Below are positions 1 to 7,389 of a DNA stretch of 64,000 bases, piece by piece. Each line of letters begins with the position of its first letter. The stretch's first letter is position 1. This DNA is from Streptomyces sp. TRM70350. Lineage in GTDB: Bacteria > Actinomycetota > Actinomycetes > Streptomycetales > Streptomycetaceae. A program made the position numbers and the translations under genes. The notes under the pieces are model-generated. The model was not told where the DNA came from. It worked only from the letters and a program-made list of their open reading frames with translations, and made no database searches. The stretch is from contig NZ_JAHUXH010000024.1 of NCBI RefSeq assembly GCF_019219825.1, positions 49,723-113,722 on the forward strand, written 5' to 3'.

Positions 1-4
1 CTCT

Positions 5-54
5 CACTACATGTGTAGTACGGTCGGAACGCGGCCGCCACTACGGGCGTAGTG
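5..54. promoter_or_regulatory. Tandem inverted repeats, TetR-type operator candidates
   Basis: Two dyads precede the first gene. CACTAC-atgt-GTAGTA lies at 5-20 (one mismatch in the last base) and CACTAC-gggc-GTAGTG lies at 39-54 (perfect). Their centres are 34 bp apart, about three helical turns, so a dimeric repressor could bind both on one DNA face. The arm length and 4-bp spacer suit a TetR- or MarR-type regulator, which may be encoded left of the window. The regulator identity is inferred. Confidence 0.6.
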
Positions 55-102
55 AAGAGAGGCGCATACGATGAAGAACGCGATGAATGCGAGGGGGAAC
101 TC

Positions 103-1299
103 ATGGCACCGACATCCACCCCACCCCGAGCCGTCGTCATCGGCGGCGGCGTCGGCGGTCTGACCGCCGCCGTCGCCCTGCACCGGCGCGGCTGGCAGGT
201 CACCGTCCTGGAACGCGCCCGTTCCCTGGCCCCCGTCGGCGCGGCCATCTCCCTCGCCCCCAACTCCCTGCGCGCCCTGGACGTCATCGGCCTCGGCGAC
301 GAGATCCGAGCCCTGACCGCCTGGCAGGGCGGTGGGGGAGGCCTGCGCACCCCGAGCGGACGCTGGCTGTCCCGGTCCAGCGCCGCCGCTGTGGCCGAGC
401 GCTTCGGCGGCCCCCTCGTCCTCCTGCACCGCGCCACTCTCGTCGACGCCCTGACCGCACGCCTCCCCGAGGACCGCATCCGCACGTCCGCCCCCGCGAC
501 CCTCGTCGACCCCGGCGACGCGGACCGCCCGGCCCGCGTGACCAGCCCCGACGGCGAGTGGGAGGCCGACCTGGTGGTGGCCGCCGACGGCATCCACTCC
601 GCCGCACGCCGGGCCCTTTTCCCGCAGCACCCAGGGCTCGCATACGCCGGATTCACCACCTGGCGGGTCGTCATCCCGGTGCCCGGCGTGGAGTTCGCCT
701 CGCACGAGACGTGGGGGCGGGGCCGTATCTGGGGCACGCATCCGCTCAAGGACGGCCGTGTCTACGCGTACGCCGCCGTCGTCACGCCCGCCGGGCAGCG
801 CGCGCCCGACGACGAGAAGGCCGAGCTGCTACGGCTGTTCGGCGACTGGCACGACCCGATCCCCGCCGTGCTCGCCGCCGCCCGCCCCGAGGATGTGCTG
901 CGCCACGACGTGCACCACGTCGCCGAGCCGCTGCCCGCCCACCACCGCGGCCGGGTGGCCCTCCTCGGCGACGCCGCCCACGCGATGCCGCCGACTCTCG
1001 GCCAGGGCGGCAACCAGGCCATCGAGGACGCGATCGTCCTCGCCTTCCACGCACCCGACCTGGCCGCGTACACCGCCGCCCGGCTGCCCCGTACGACGGC
1101 CATCGCCCGCCAGGCCGTGAAGGTGGCGCGGCTGAACATGATGAGCAGCCGCGTCGGCACGGCCGTGCGCGACGCCGCGATCGCCGCCCTGTCCAAGGCC
1201 GGACCGGCGCTGTTCCTGCGCGGCTTCGACGGCATCGCCGACTGGCGGCCGCCGGGGCAGCCGTATGCTTCCGAGCAGACCCCAGCAGGCAAGCAGTGA
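103..1299 (+). CDS. FAD-dependent monooxygenase (aromatic hydroxylase type)
   Basis: A 398-residue flavoprotein monooxygenase of the PHBH/TetX-like class, expected to hydroxylate an aromatic or polyketide-like substrate using NAD(P)H and O2. The N-terminal dinucleotide fold has GGGVGG at residues 14-19. A DG motif (AADGIHSAAR) follows in the middle, and the FAD ribityl-binding GDAAHAMPP motif begins near residue 289. I chose the ATG at 103 because GAGGGGG lies 7 nt upstream; an in-frame ATG at 52 would fall inside the operator dyad. The next gene starts 10 nt downstream, so the two are probably co-transcribed and controlled by the upstream tandem operators. The substrate cannot be named from sequence. 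Confidence 0.85.
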   Translation: MAPTSTPPRAVVIGGGVGGLTAAVALHRRGWQVTVLERARSLAPVGAAISLAPNSLRALDVIGLGDEIRALTAWQGGGGGLRTPSGRWLSRSSAAAVAERFGGPLVLLHRATLVDALTARLPEDRIRTSAPATLVDPGDADRPARVTSPDGEWEADLVVAADGIHSAARRALFPQHPGLAYAGFTTWRVVIPVPGVEFASHETWGRGRIWGTHPLKDGRVYAYAAVVTPAGQRAPDDEKAELLRLFGDWHDPIPAVLAAARPEDVLRHDVHHVAEPLPAHHRGRVALLGDAAHAMPPTLGQGGNQAIEDAIVLAFHAPDLAAYTAARLPRTTAIARQAVKVARLNMMSSRVGTAVRDAAIAALSKAGPALFLRGFDGIADWRPPGQPYASEQTPAGKQ

Positions 1300-1309
1300 G
1301 GGAGCCCCC

Positions 1310-2224
1310 GTGAAGGTCGGCTGCATCGGACTCGGTGACATCGCGCAGAAGGCGTATCTGCCGGTGCTCGGCGTCCAGCCCGGGGTCGAGCTGCACCTGC
1401 AGACCCGCACGCCCGCCACGCTGAACCGTGTCGCCGACAGCCTTCACCTGCCCCGCACCCAGCGCCACAGCACCTTGGACGCGCTCCTCGCCCAGGACCT
1501 CGACGCCGCCTTCGTGCACGCCCCCACCGCCGTGCACCCCGAGATCGTCACCCGGCTGCTTCAGGCGGACGTCCCGACGTACGTCGACAAGCCACTGGCG
1601 TACGAACTCGCCGACTCCCAGCGGCTGGTGGCGCTCGCCGAGGACCGGGGCGTGAGTCTGGCCGTCGGCTTCAACCGACGGTACGCGCCCGCGTACGCGC
1701 AGTGCGCCGAGCATCCGCGCGAGCTGATCCTCATGCAGAAGAACCGGGTCGGGCTGCCCGAAGAGCCGCGCACGATGATCCTGGACGACTTCATCCACGT
1801 CGTGGACACACTGCGCTTCCTGGTGCCGGGCCAGATCGACGACGTGACCGTGCGCGCCCGCACCGTGGACGGGCTGCTGCACCACGTTGTGCTCCAGCTC
1901 GCCGGGGACGGGTTCACCGCGCTGGGGGTGATGAACCGGCTCAGCGGGTCGGCCGAGGAGATCCTGGAGGTCTCCGGGCAGGACACCAAGCGGCAGGTGA
2001 TCAACCTCGCCGAGGTGATCGACCACAAGGGTCAGCCGACGCTGCGGCGCCGCGGCGACTGGGTGCCGGTGGCCCGCCAGCGGGGCATCGAGCAGGCGGT
2101 GCTGGCCTTCCTCGACGCCGTCCGCGCGGGCAAGCCCCTCAGCGCCCGGGACGCGCTGGCGACCCACGAACTGTGCGAGCGGGTGGTACTGGCGGTTCTG
2201 GAGCGCTCCGGCGCGGTCGCCTGA
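1310..2224 (+). CDS. Gfo/Idh/MocA-family oxidoreductase
   Basis: A 304-residue NAD(P)-dependent oxidoreductase. The Rossmann motif GCIGLGDIAQKAYLP is at the N-terminus, and DKP near residues 92-94 stands where most relatives carry EKP, the lysine being the family catalytic residue. The GTG at 1310 is preceded by GAGGGAG and follows the monooxygenase stop by 10 nt, which implies one operon. At 304 residues it is shorter than typical sugar dehydrogenases of the family. Its last 86 bp overlap the end of the convergent lnt gene. The substrate is unknown; a cyclic polyol, sugar or pigment-like molecule is possible. Confidence 0.8.
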   Translation: MKVGCIGLGDIAQKAYLPVLGVQPGVELHLQTRTPATLNRVADSLHLPRTQRHSTLDALLAQDLDAAFVHAPTAVHPEIVTRLLQADVPTYVDKPLAYELADSQRLVALAEDRGVSLAVGFNRRYAPAYAQCAEHPRELILMQKNRVGLPEEPRTMILDDFIHVVDTLRFLVPGQIDDVTVRARTVDGLLHHVVLQLAGDGFTALGVMNRLSGSAEEILEVSGQDTKRQVINLAEVIDHKGQPTLRRRGDWVPVARQRGIEQAVLAFLDAVRAGKPLSARDALATHELCERVVLAVLERSGAVA

Positions 2225-3704
2225 CCGCCCGTCCGCCCTCGATCAGGACCAGGGCGAGCAGCACCAGCACGGCGACGTACACCGGCCAGGCGCCCAGGCG
2301 CACGTACGGTGTGACCCCGTCGGCCAGCGGCACCTCGTACACCTGTGTGGTGCTCGCGTCCGTCCCGAGCGGTGGGCCGGTCCGCTGTCCCTCGGGCCCG
2401 TACACGGCGGAGATGCCGGTCAGGGTGGCGTGCACCATGGGGCGGCCGCTCTCCGCGGCGCGCAGCGCGGCCAGCGAGGCGTGCTGCGCGGGCGCCCAGC
2501 TCTGCTGGAACGTCGAGGTCGCCGACTGGGCGACCAGTACGTCGGCGCCGTTGCGGGCGAGGCTGCGGCTCATGTCGGGGAACGCCGACTCGAAGCAGAC
2601 CATCGGGCCGACGCGCAGCCCGCCCCCGACGTCCATCACGACCTGCTCGGTGCCGCGCCTGCGGTCCTCGGCCGCGGCCTCGCCGACGGAGGTCACCCAG
2701 CCGAGCAGCGAGCGCAACGGGACGTACTCGCCGAACGGGACCAGCCGCATCTTGTCGTAGCGGTCACCGGTCGGGCCGTCCGGGCCGATCAGCACCGAGC
2801 TCTTGTAGATGCCCGGCCGGTCCGAGCGGCGGGCATCCACGTTGACCAGGACCGGGGCCCCGGTCTCCCGGGACAGCGCCGCGATGCGCCGCGCCAGGTC
2901 GGGACGGCGGCCGAGGTCGTAGCCGACGCTGCTCTCGCCCCAGACGATCAGGTCCACGTCCTGGCCGACGAGCCGCCGGGTGAGCTGTTCCTCGCGATCG
3001 AACCGGCGTTCGGCTCCGGCGATCACCCCCGGCTGTACGACCGCCACCCGGACCCGGCTCTCGACCTCGGGCCGCGGCGACCACATCCAGGCCGCCGCGG
3101 TGACCGTCGCCGTGGCCAGCAGGGCGACGGCCGGCACCCGGGACCGCCGTACCGCGATCAGGACGGCGACGGCGACATTGACGCCCACCAGCAGGAAGCT
3201 CAGCAGCCACACCCCGCCCACGGAGGCCAGCCGCAGCGCCGGTTCCACCTGCCACTGACTGGCACCCAGCATGCCCCAGGGCCCGCCCAGCCCCTGCCAG
3301 GACCGCACCAGCTCCACCGCCAGCCAGCCCGACGGCAGCACCAGCAGCGCGGCCGCGATCCGGCCCGCCGAGGGTGTCCCGGCGAGGAACCGGCGCACCA
3401 GCCGGCCCCACGGCCCCCACAGCGCGCCGAGCAGGGCGGCGAGCACGAAAGTGAACACGTGCAGGTTCGGCAGCAGCCAGTGGTGCCCGGCCAGTATGAA
3501 GCCGAAGCCGCCGCACCAGCCGTCGTACAGCGCCCGCCGCCCGGTCGGCGCGGTGCGGGCCAGCAGGATCCACGGGACGAGGCCGACGTACGCGAACCAC
3601 CACAGGGACGGGGCCGGGAAGGCGAGCGTGGGCAGGGCGCCCGCCACCGCGGCGACCGCGGAGCGCGGCCACGGGGAGCCGAGCCAGCGGTCCAGCGTCT
3701 TCAT
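2139..3704 (-). CDS. lnt: Apolipoprotein N-acyltransferase
   Basis: A 521-residue membrane enzyme that N-acylates the lipid-modified cysteine of lipoproteins. Hydrophobic segments fill residues 15-210, followed by an extracytoplasmic nitrilase domain and a last membrane helix around 475-495. The Glu-Lys-Cys triad is visible: Glu in WGESS (about 256), Lys in YDKMRLVPFGEY (about 318) and Cys in VCFES (about 370). Length matches the family. The 3' end overlaps the convergent Gfo/Idh gene by 86 bp, so the basic Pro/Arg-rich C-terminal tail is encoded antisense to that gene. A predicted lipoprotein L,D-transpeptidase lies elsewhere in the window and could be a client. Confidence 0.9.
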   Translation of the reverse strand: MKTLDRWLGSPWPRSAVAAVAGALPTLAFPAPSLWWFAYVGLVPWILLARTAPTGRRALYDGWCGGFGFILAGHHWLLPNLHVFTFVLAALLGALWGPWGRLVRRFLAGTPSAGRIAAALLVLPSGWLAVELVRSWQGLGGPWGMLGASQWQVEPALRLASVGGVWLLSFLLVGVNVAVAVLIAVRRSRVPAVALLATATVTAAAWMWSPRPEVESRVRVAVVQPGVIAGAERRFDREEQLTRRLVGQDVDLIVWGESSVGYDLGRRPDLARRIAALSRETGAPVLVNVDARRSDRPGIYKSSVLIGPDGPTGDRYDKMRLVPFGEYVPLRSLLGWVTSVGEAAAEDRRRGTEQVVMDVGGGLRVGPMVCFESAFPDMSRSLARNGADVLVAQSATSTFQQSWAPAQHASLAALRAAESGRPMVHATLTGISAVYGPEGQRTGPPLGTDASTTQVYEVPLADGVTPYVRLGAWPVYVAVLVLLALVLIEGGRAVRRPRRSAPEPPVPPARTVRGSPARPGR

Positions 3705-3768
3705 ACGGCGCCTCCCTGTGGGCTCCAGTGTGCGCGGGCCCGGCGATCTCGGTACAGAAGGCGCCCGC

Positions 3769-4263
3769 TCAGTCGATCACCGGTACCCCGGACCCCTGGG
3801 GCACACTCCGCCACTTCTCCCGTACGACCACCTCGCGCAGCCGCCAGCCGTCGTCCGTGCGCCGCAGCTCGAACGCGTACCGGCCGCCGCAGACGAAGTC
3901 GGGCGCCGAGCCGTTACCGGCGAGGCGCATCGGATTGACGTAGTCGGCCTGGACCTGGGCGGTGTCCCCGGTGTCCCGCTCCAGGATCCCGAAGCGGACC
4001 CGGCGGTTGACGATCAGGTGCTGGCGCATGGTGAACGCCCGCATGCTCTCGGCCAGCCACGCGGCGACCTCCACGGCGTCCCCCTCGATGCCGCCGGCCG
4101 AGCGGTAGTCCGCCCGCCCGTCCGGGGTGAACAGCTTCCGGTACGCCTCCCAGTCGCCGTCGTCCACCGCCACGGCGTAGTCGGTGACCAGACTGTCGAC
4201 GGCCAGCCGGTCCATCACGGTCGCGAGTTCCACGCGCTGCGTCATCGGCTCAGTGTTGGGCAC
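3769..4263 (-). CDS. NTF2-like (SnoaL-type) protein
   Basis: A protein of 158-164 residues with the alpha+beta cone fold seen in SnoaL and ring-hydroxylating dioxygenase small subunits. The N-terminal part reads ELATVMDRLAVDSLVTDYA and then DDGDWEAYRKLFTPDGRADY, the usual start of such domains. MRQHLIVNRRV matches the central histidine-bearing strand. The first possible start is GTG at 4263; ATG at 4245 is equally plausible, and neither has a clear ribosome-binding site. Upstream is the sigma-factor operon and downstream is lnt, with no functional link seen. It may be an isomerase, dehydratase or small ligand-binding protein. Confidence 0.7.
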   Translation of the reverse strand: MPNTEPMTQRVELATVMDRLAVDSLVTDYAVAVDDGDWEAYRKLFTPDGRADYRSAGGIEGDAVEVAAWLAESMRAFTMRQHLIVNRRVRFGILERDTGDTAQVQADYVNPMRLAGNGSAPDFVCGGRYAFELRRTDDGWRLREVVVREKWRSVPQGSGVPVID

Positions 4264-4300
4264 GGGGCGGGCCGCGCCAAGAGGGCGTGCCGTGTTGTTC

Positions 4301-4609
4301 TCAGGGGACAGCCGTCGGCCCGGCGCTCACCGTTCCCTGGGCGCCGTGGAAGATCACACCGGGCTCGGCCGGGGCCTGGTTGAGAACCCACAGGCCGATC
4401 ACGGTGGCGAGAGTGAAGACGACGGCGATGAGGACGGCGAGGACGAGGCGGCGGCGGCGTTCCCGGCGCACCCAGTCGCCGCACGCCGTGCGGTACGCGT
4501 CAGGGGCGGCGTGGACTCCGCTCGCCAGGGCCGCCAGCGCCTCGCGCAGCTCCTGTTCGGTCTTGCCCACGGTGTCACCGGGGCGGGAGGTGTGGATGCG
4601 GTCGTTCAT
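4301..4609 (-). CDS. Small single-pass membrane protein downstream of sigma factor
   Basis: A 102-residue protein with a charged N-terminal half (TEQELREALAALASGVHA, then RRERRRR), one membrane helix at about 54-76 and a short outside tail. The start overlaps the stop of the sigma-factor gene in an ATGA, so translation is coupled. Position and topology are those of an anti-sigma or sigma-associated membrane protein, but the zinc-binding HxxxCxxC of ZAS anti-sigma factors is absent. A role as membrane tether or partner of the sigma factor is inferred from position only. I do not recognise the family. Confidence 0.65.
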   Translation of the reverse strand: MNDRIHTSRPGDTVGKTEQELREALAALASGVHAAPDAYRTACGDWVRRERRRRLVLAVLIAVVFTLATVIGLWVLNQAPAEPGVIFHGAQGTVSAGPTAVP

Positions 4610-5253
4610 CGGCGGGCCTCCATCACCTGGGTCAGGGCGACGATACCGCGAGCGGTGTGCGTCTTGACCGAACCGGCCGATATCCCCATGGCGGCTGCGA
4701 TCTCACTCTCTTTCAGGCCCAGCCAGTGCCGCAGGACGAGGGCCTCGCGCTGCCGGGCGGGAAGTTGCTGCAGGGCGTTGATCAGCTCGCGCTGGTCGTC
4801 GCGGAGCAGGGCCGAGTTCTCGGCGGAGGCGACGACCTCCTCGGGCGGGCGCGTGGCGTGCTTCCGGACGACCTGGAGGTGGCGCAGGCGCATGCGGGTC
4901 AGGTTGCAGACGGTGGAGCGCAGATAGGCCTCGGCCGTCTGGTTGTCCCGCAACCTGTTCCACTTCCGGTAGATCTGGTAGTACGCCTCGGCCACGATGT
5001 CCTCGGGGTCGTCGGCGCCGAGCAGTACGGCGAGGCGCAGCATCGAGGAGTAGTGCAGATCGAACAGCCGGGCGACAGTGGCCTCGCGCTCCAGTTGCTC
5101 CGGGTCGGTCACCGCGTGCAGGGCACCCGCCTGGGGCCCGGGCGGGAGAGCGACCGTCTCGGCCGCCGACGGGCGCGCGCCGGGTACCGGCGGTGCCGAC
5201 GGCAGTGCGGCGGTCGGCGGCAGGGTGGCGGAGTGTTCCTGTCTGCGTCTCAC
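4606..5253 (-). CDS. ECF/SigE-family RNA polymerase sigma factor
   Basis: A 215-residue sigma factor. A Pro/Ala-rich N-terminal extension of about 55 residues precedes region 2 (LFDLHYSSMLRLAVLLG ... EDIVAEAYYQIYRKW) and region 4 (LPARQREALVLRHW ... ISAGSVKTHTARG, a helix-turn-helix). The GTG start overlaps the stop of the symporter gene (GTGA), and its stop overlaps the next start (ATGA), so three genes form one translationally coupled unit. The reading frame stays open far upstream through the symporter gene, but that part does not resemble a protein and is not a fusion. Coupling to a transporter suggests it responds to, or supports, uptake of that carbon source. Confidence 0.85.
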   Translation of the reverse strand: MRRRQEHSATLPPTAALPSAPPVPGARPSAAETVALPPGPQAGALHAVTDPEQLEREATVARLFDLHYSSMLRLAVLLGADDPEDIVAEAYYQIYRKWNRLRDNQTAEAYLRSTVCNLTRMRLRHLQVVRKHATRPPEEVVASAENSALLRDDQRELINALQQLPARQREALVLRHWLGLKESEIAAAMGISAGSVKTHTARGIVALTQVMEARR

Positions 5254-6812
5254 GGGTTCGTCGCTCCCGTCTCGGGGTGCCGCCTGACCATCAGACGGGA
5301 CGGTAGTTGGGTGCTGTCGGCGCCTCCAGAGGCACCGGTGCGCTCCAGCACGATGGTGGTCACCACGGCGACGGCCAGGTTGAGCAGCAGGGCGACCAGG
5401 CCCGCGTAGATCTCCAGTGGCTGTTCGCCGGATCCGAACGGCACGACGGACGAGAACCCCTCGCGGACCACCATGAACGTGCCGGCGGCCATGCCCGCCG
5501 CCCATCCGGCGAGCAGCGCCCGCGGGTGCAGCCACCGGGTGAACAGCCCGATGGCCACGGCGGGGAAGATCTGGAGGATCCATACGCCGCCGAGCAGCTG
5601 GAGGTTGATGGCGTCCTGGCCGCGCAGGCCGAAGACGAAGGCGACGGCCCCCACTTTCGCGGTGAGTGACACGGCTTTGGCCACCCGTACCTGCCGTTTG
5701 GGTGTGGCTGTCGGATGGACGTACTCGACGTACACATTGCGTACGAAGGACGTGGCGGCGGCGATCGACATCACCGCCGCCGGCACCATGGCTCCCACGG
5801 TGATCGCGCCGAACACCAGTCCGGCCAGTGGTGCGGGCATCAGCCGGTCGACCAGCATGGGGACGGCCGACTCGGCGGAGCCTCCGGGGGCGCGTACTCC
5901 CCAGGCGACGGCGGCGATGCCGAGGAACCCGAAGAGGGCGAGCACCGCCGTCCAGGCGGGCAGCGCGACGGAGGCCTTGCGCAGGCTGTCGGGTCCCGAG
6001 GCGGCGAAACCCGCGGTCAGGACGTGGGGATACATCAGCAGGGCCAGAGCGGAGCCCAGGGCCAGGGTGGCGTACGCGGACTGCTGTTCGGGGCTGAGGA
6101 ACAGGGACGCATCGGCGGTGTCCGCCTCCGCGAGCCGCCGGGCGGCGAGGTCGAACACCGCACCGGGGCCGCCGAGCCGGTCGAGGACCAGCCAGCACAC
6201 CGCGGTGAGGGAGGTCAGTATGGCGAGCCCCTTGAGGGCCGATATGACAGTGGGGGCACGCAGTCCATGCCGGTAGGTGGCCACCGCCAGGCCCGCGAAG
6301 AGGGCCACCATCACCAAGTCGCCGGTGGCGCCGCGCGCGTAGACGCCGCCGGCGGTGAGCACGGCGCGGATGCCGAGCAGCTGCAGCGCGAGGTACGGCA
6401 TGGTGGCGAGGATCCCGGTGAGGGCGACGACCAGGGCCAGCAGCGGTGAACCGTAACGCCCGCGCACGAAGTCGGCGGCCGTGACATAACCGTGGCGGCG
6501 GGCGACGTCCCACAGCCGCGGGAGCAGCACGAACGCGAGCGGGCAGACCATCACGGTGTACGGCACGGCGAAGAACGCGGGTGCGCCGTTGCCGTACGCC
6601 AGTCCCGGAATGGCGGTGAAGGTGTACGCCGTGAAGATGGTGCTGCCCAGCAGCAGCCAGCTCCACCAGGGTCCGAGGGACCGGTCGGCGAGCGCCCAGC
6701 CCTCCAGGGAGGGCAGCCGGTCGCTGGGGTGGAGGCGACGGGCGGTGATGGTCAGGAGCGAGGTACCGCCGATGACGGCGAGGAATGCCACGGCCATCGC
6801 AGCGTTCGTCAT
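5250..6812 (-). CDS. Sodium:solute symporter (SSS family, monocarboxylate type)
   Basis: A 520-residue integral membrane protein with roughly 13 hydrophobic segments. SSS features include GWALADRSLGPWWSWLLLGS near residues 38-58 and GNGAPAFFAVPYT, followed by the characteristic substrate/Na site region and MSIAAATSFVRNVY near 355. The best fit is the acetate/pyruvate/lactate branch (ActP/MctP-like), because a DUF3311 gene, the usual companion of such symporters, lies 183 bp away on the other strand and cstA follows it. ATG at 6812 has AAGGACGG upstream. It heads the operon with the sigma factor and a small membrane protein. Substrate specificity is inferred from neighbours. Confidence 0.85.
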   Translation of the reverse strand: MTNAAMAVAFLAVIGGTSLLTITARRLHPSDRLPSLEGWALADRSLGPWWSWLLLGSTIFTAYTFTAIPGLAYGNGAPAFFAVPYTVMVCPLAFVLLPRLWDVARRHGYVTAADFVRGRYGSPLLALVVALTGILATMPYLALQLLGIRAVLTAGGVYARGATGDLVMVALFAGLAVATYRHGLRAPTVISALKGLAILTSLTAVCWLVLDRLGGPGAVFDLAARRLAEADTADASLFLSPEQQSAYATLALGSALALLMYPHVLTAGFAASGPDSLRKASVALPAWTAVLALFGFLGIAAVAWGVRAPGGSAESAVPMLVDRLMPAPLAGLVFGAITVGAMVPAAVMSIAAATSFVRNVYVEYVHPTATPKRQVRVAKAVSLTAKVGAVAFVFGLRGQDAINLQLLGGVWILQIFPAVAIGLFTRWLHPRALLAGWAAGMAAGTFMVVREGFSSVVPFGSGEQPLEIYAGLVALLLNLAVAVVTTIVLERTGASGGADSTQLPSRLMVRRHPETGATNP

Positions 6813-6899
6813 CGGTCACCGTCCTTGGTGTGCCTGAGCCTTGCGCGGGAGTCCCCGCCCAAGAGTTGCGCGGGCCGCCGAATCCGATGACAGAAAACC

Positions 6900-6924
6900 G
6901 CGGATTAATTTCCTGGAAATCCGC
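6900..6924. promoter_or_regulatory. Compound dyad between divergent transporter genes
   Basis: The 182-bp gap between the SSS operon and DUF3311-cstA holds GCGGATT-N11-AATCCGC (6900-6924). Inside it is a perfect 13-bp palindrome ATTTCC-T-GGAAAT (6908-6920). The two dyads have slightly different centres (6912 and 6914). The site is AT-rich against a GC-rich background and well placed to control both directions. The regulator is unknown. Confidence 0.5.
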
Positions 6925-6994
6925 TGTCAACCATGTCGAGGAGTCGGGCAACTCTTGCACAGAACGAACAGGGAACGCGAGAGAAGAGGCCGCC

Positions 6995-7234
6995 ATGGCA
7001 CGCACCGGTCACCCCCGGCTCCGCCGTGTCACGGTCGCCGGACTGCTCCTCGCACCCGCGGCCGGCCTGCTGTGGGTGCCTCTGTACGCCGGTGACCACC
7101 CGCGACTGGCCGGCGTTCCCTTCTTCTACTGGTACCAGCTGGCCTGGGTGCCCGGCTGCGGCCTTGCCCTGCTGGCCGCCCATCTGCTGCGCAGGGGGCG
7201 GGACCGGCCGCGCGATGCGCGCCGTTGCCGCTGA
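6995..7234 (+). CDS. DUF3311 small membrane protein, symporter companion
   Basis: A 79-residue protein with two hydrophobic helices (about 12-30 and 43-65). Between them is the family signature VPLYAGDHPRLAG followed by VPFFYWYQLAWV. Proteins of this type are usually encoded directly before an MctP-like symporter and are thought to be a small subunit or assembly partner of it. Here the gene instead diverges from the symporter and precedes cstA on the plus strand. ATG at 6995 follows GAGAAGAGG. The C-terminus is strongly basic and cytoplasmic. Confidence 0.8.
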   Translation: MARTGHPRLRRVTVAGLLLAPAAGLLWVPLYAGDHPRLAGVPFFYWYQLAWVPGCGLALLAAHLLRRGRDRPRDARRCR

Positions 7235-7285
7235 TCCCCGGCTGTCCCTGGCCCTGGTGATTGCTGGTCCGGGCGATTCCTGATC

Positions 7286-7333
7286 CCGGTCCGCCCGGTC
7301 CGCCGGTCCGCCCGGTCCGCCGGTCCGCCCGGG
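7286..7333 (+). repeat. Short tandem repeat upstream of cstA
   Basis: Alternating 9-bp and 8-bp units, CCGGTCCGC and CGGTCCGC, are repeated five times head to tail just before the cstA leader. The pattern can expand or contract by slippage. It could change spacing or RNA structure between DUF3311 and cstA; no coding role is seen. Confidence 0.7.
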
Positions 7334-7389
7334 ACAGACGCAAGAACCACCCCGTCATCGTTCACCCGCTGCCGTGTGAGGAGCAAGCC

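Noticed and set aside
4606..7005. 799-codon frame that could be read as a sigma factor fused to a large N-terminal protein
   Set aside because: The upstream part is the out-of-frame symporter gene. A GTG start at 5253 overlapping the symporter stop gives a normal 215-residue sigma factor.
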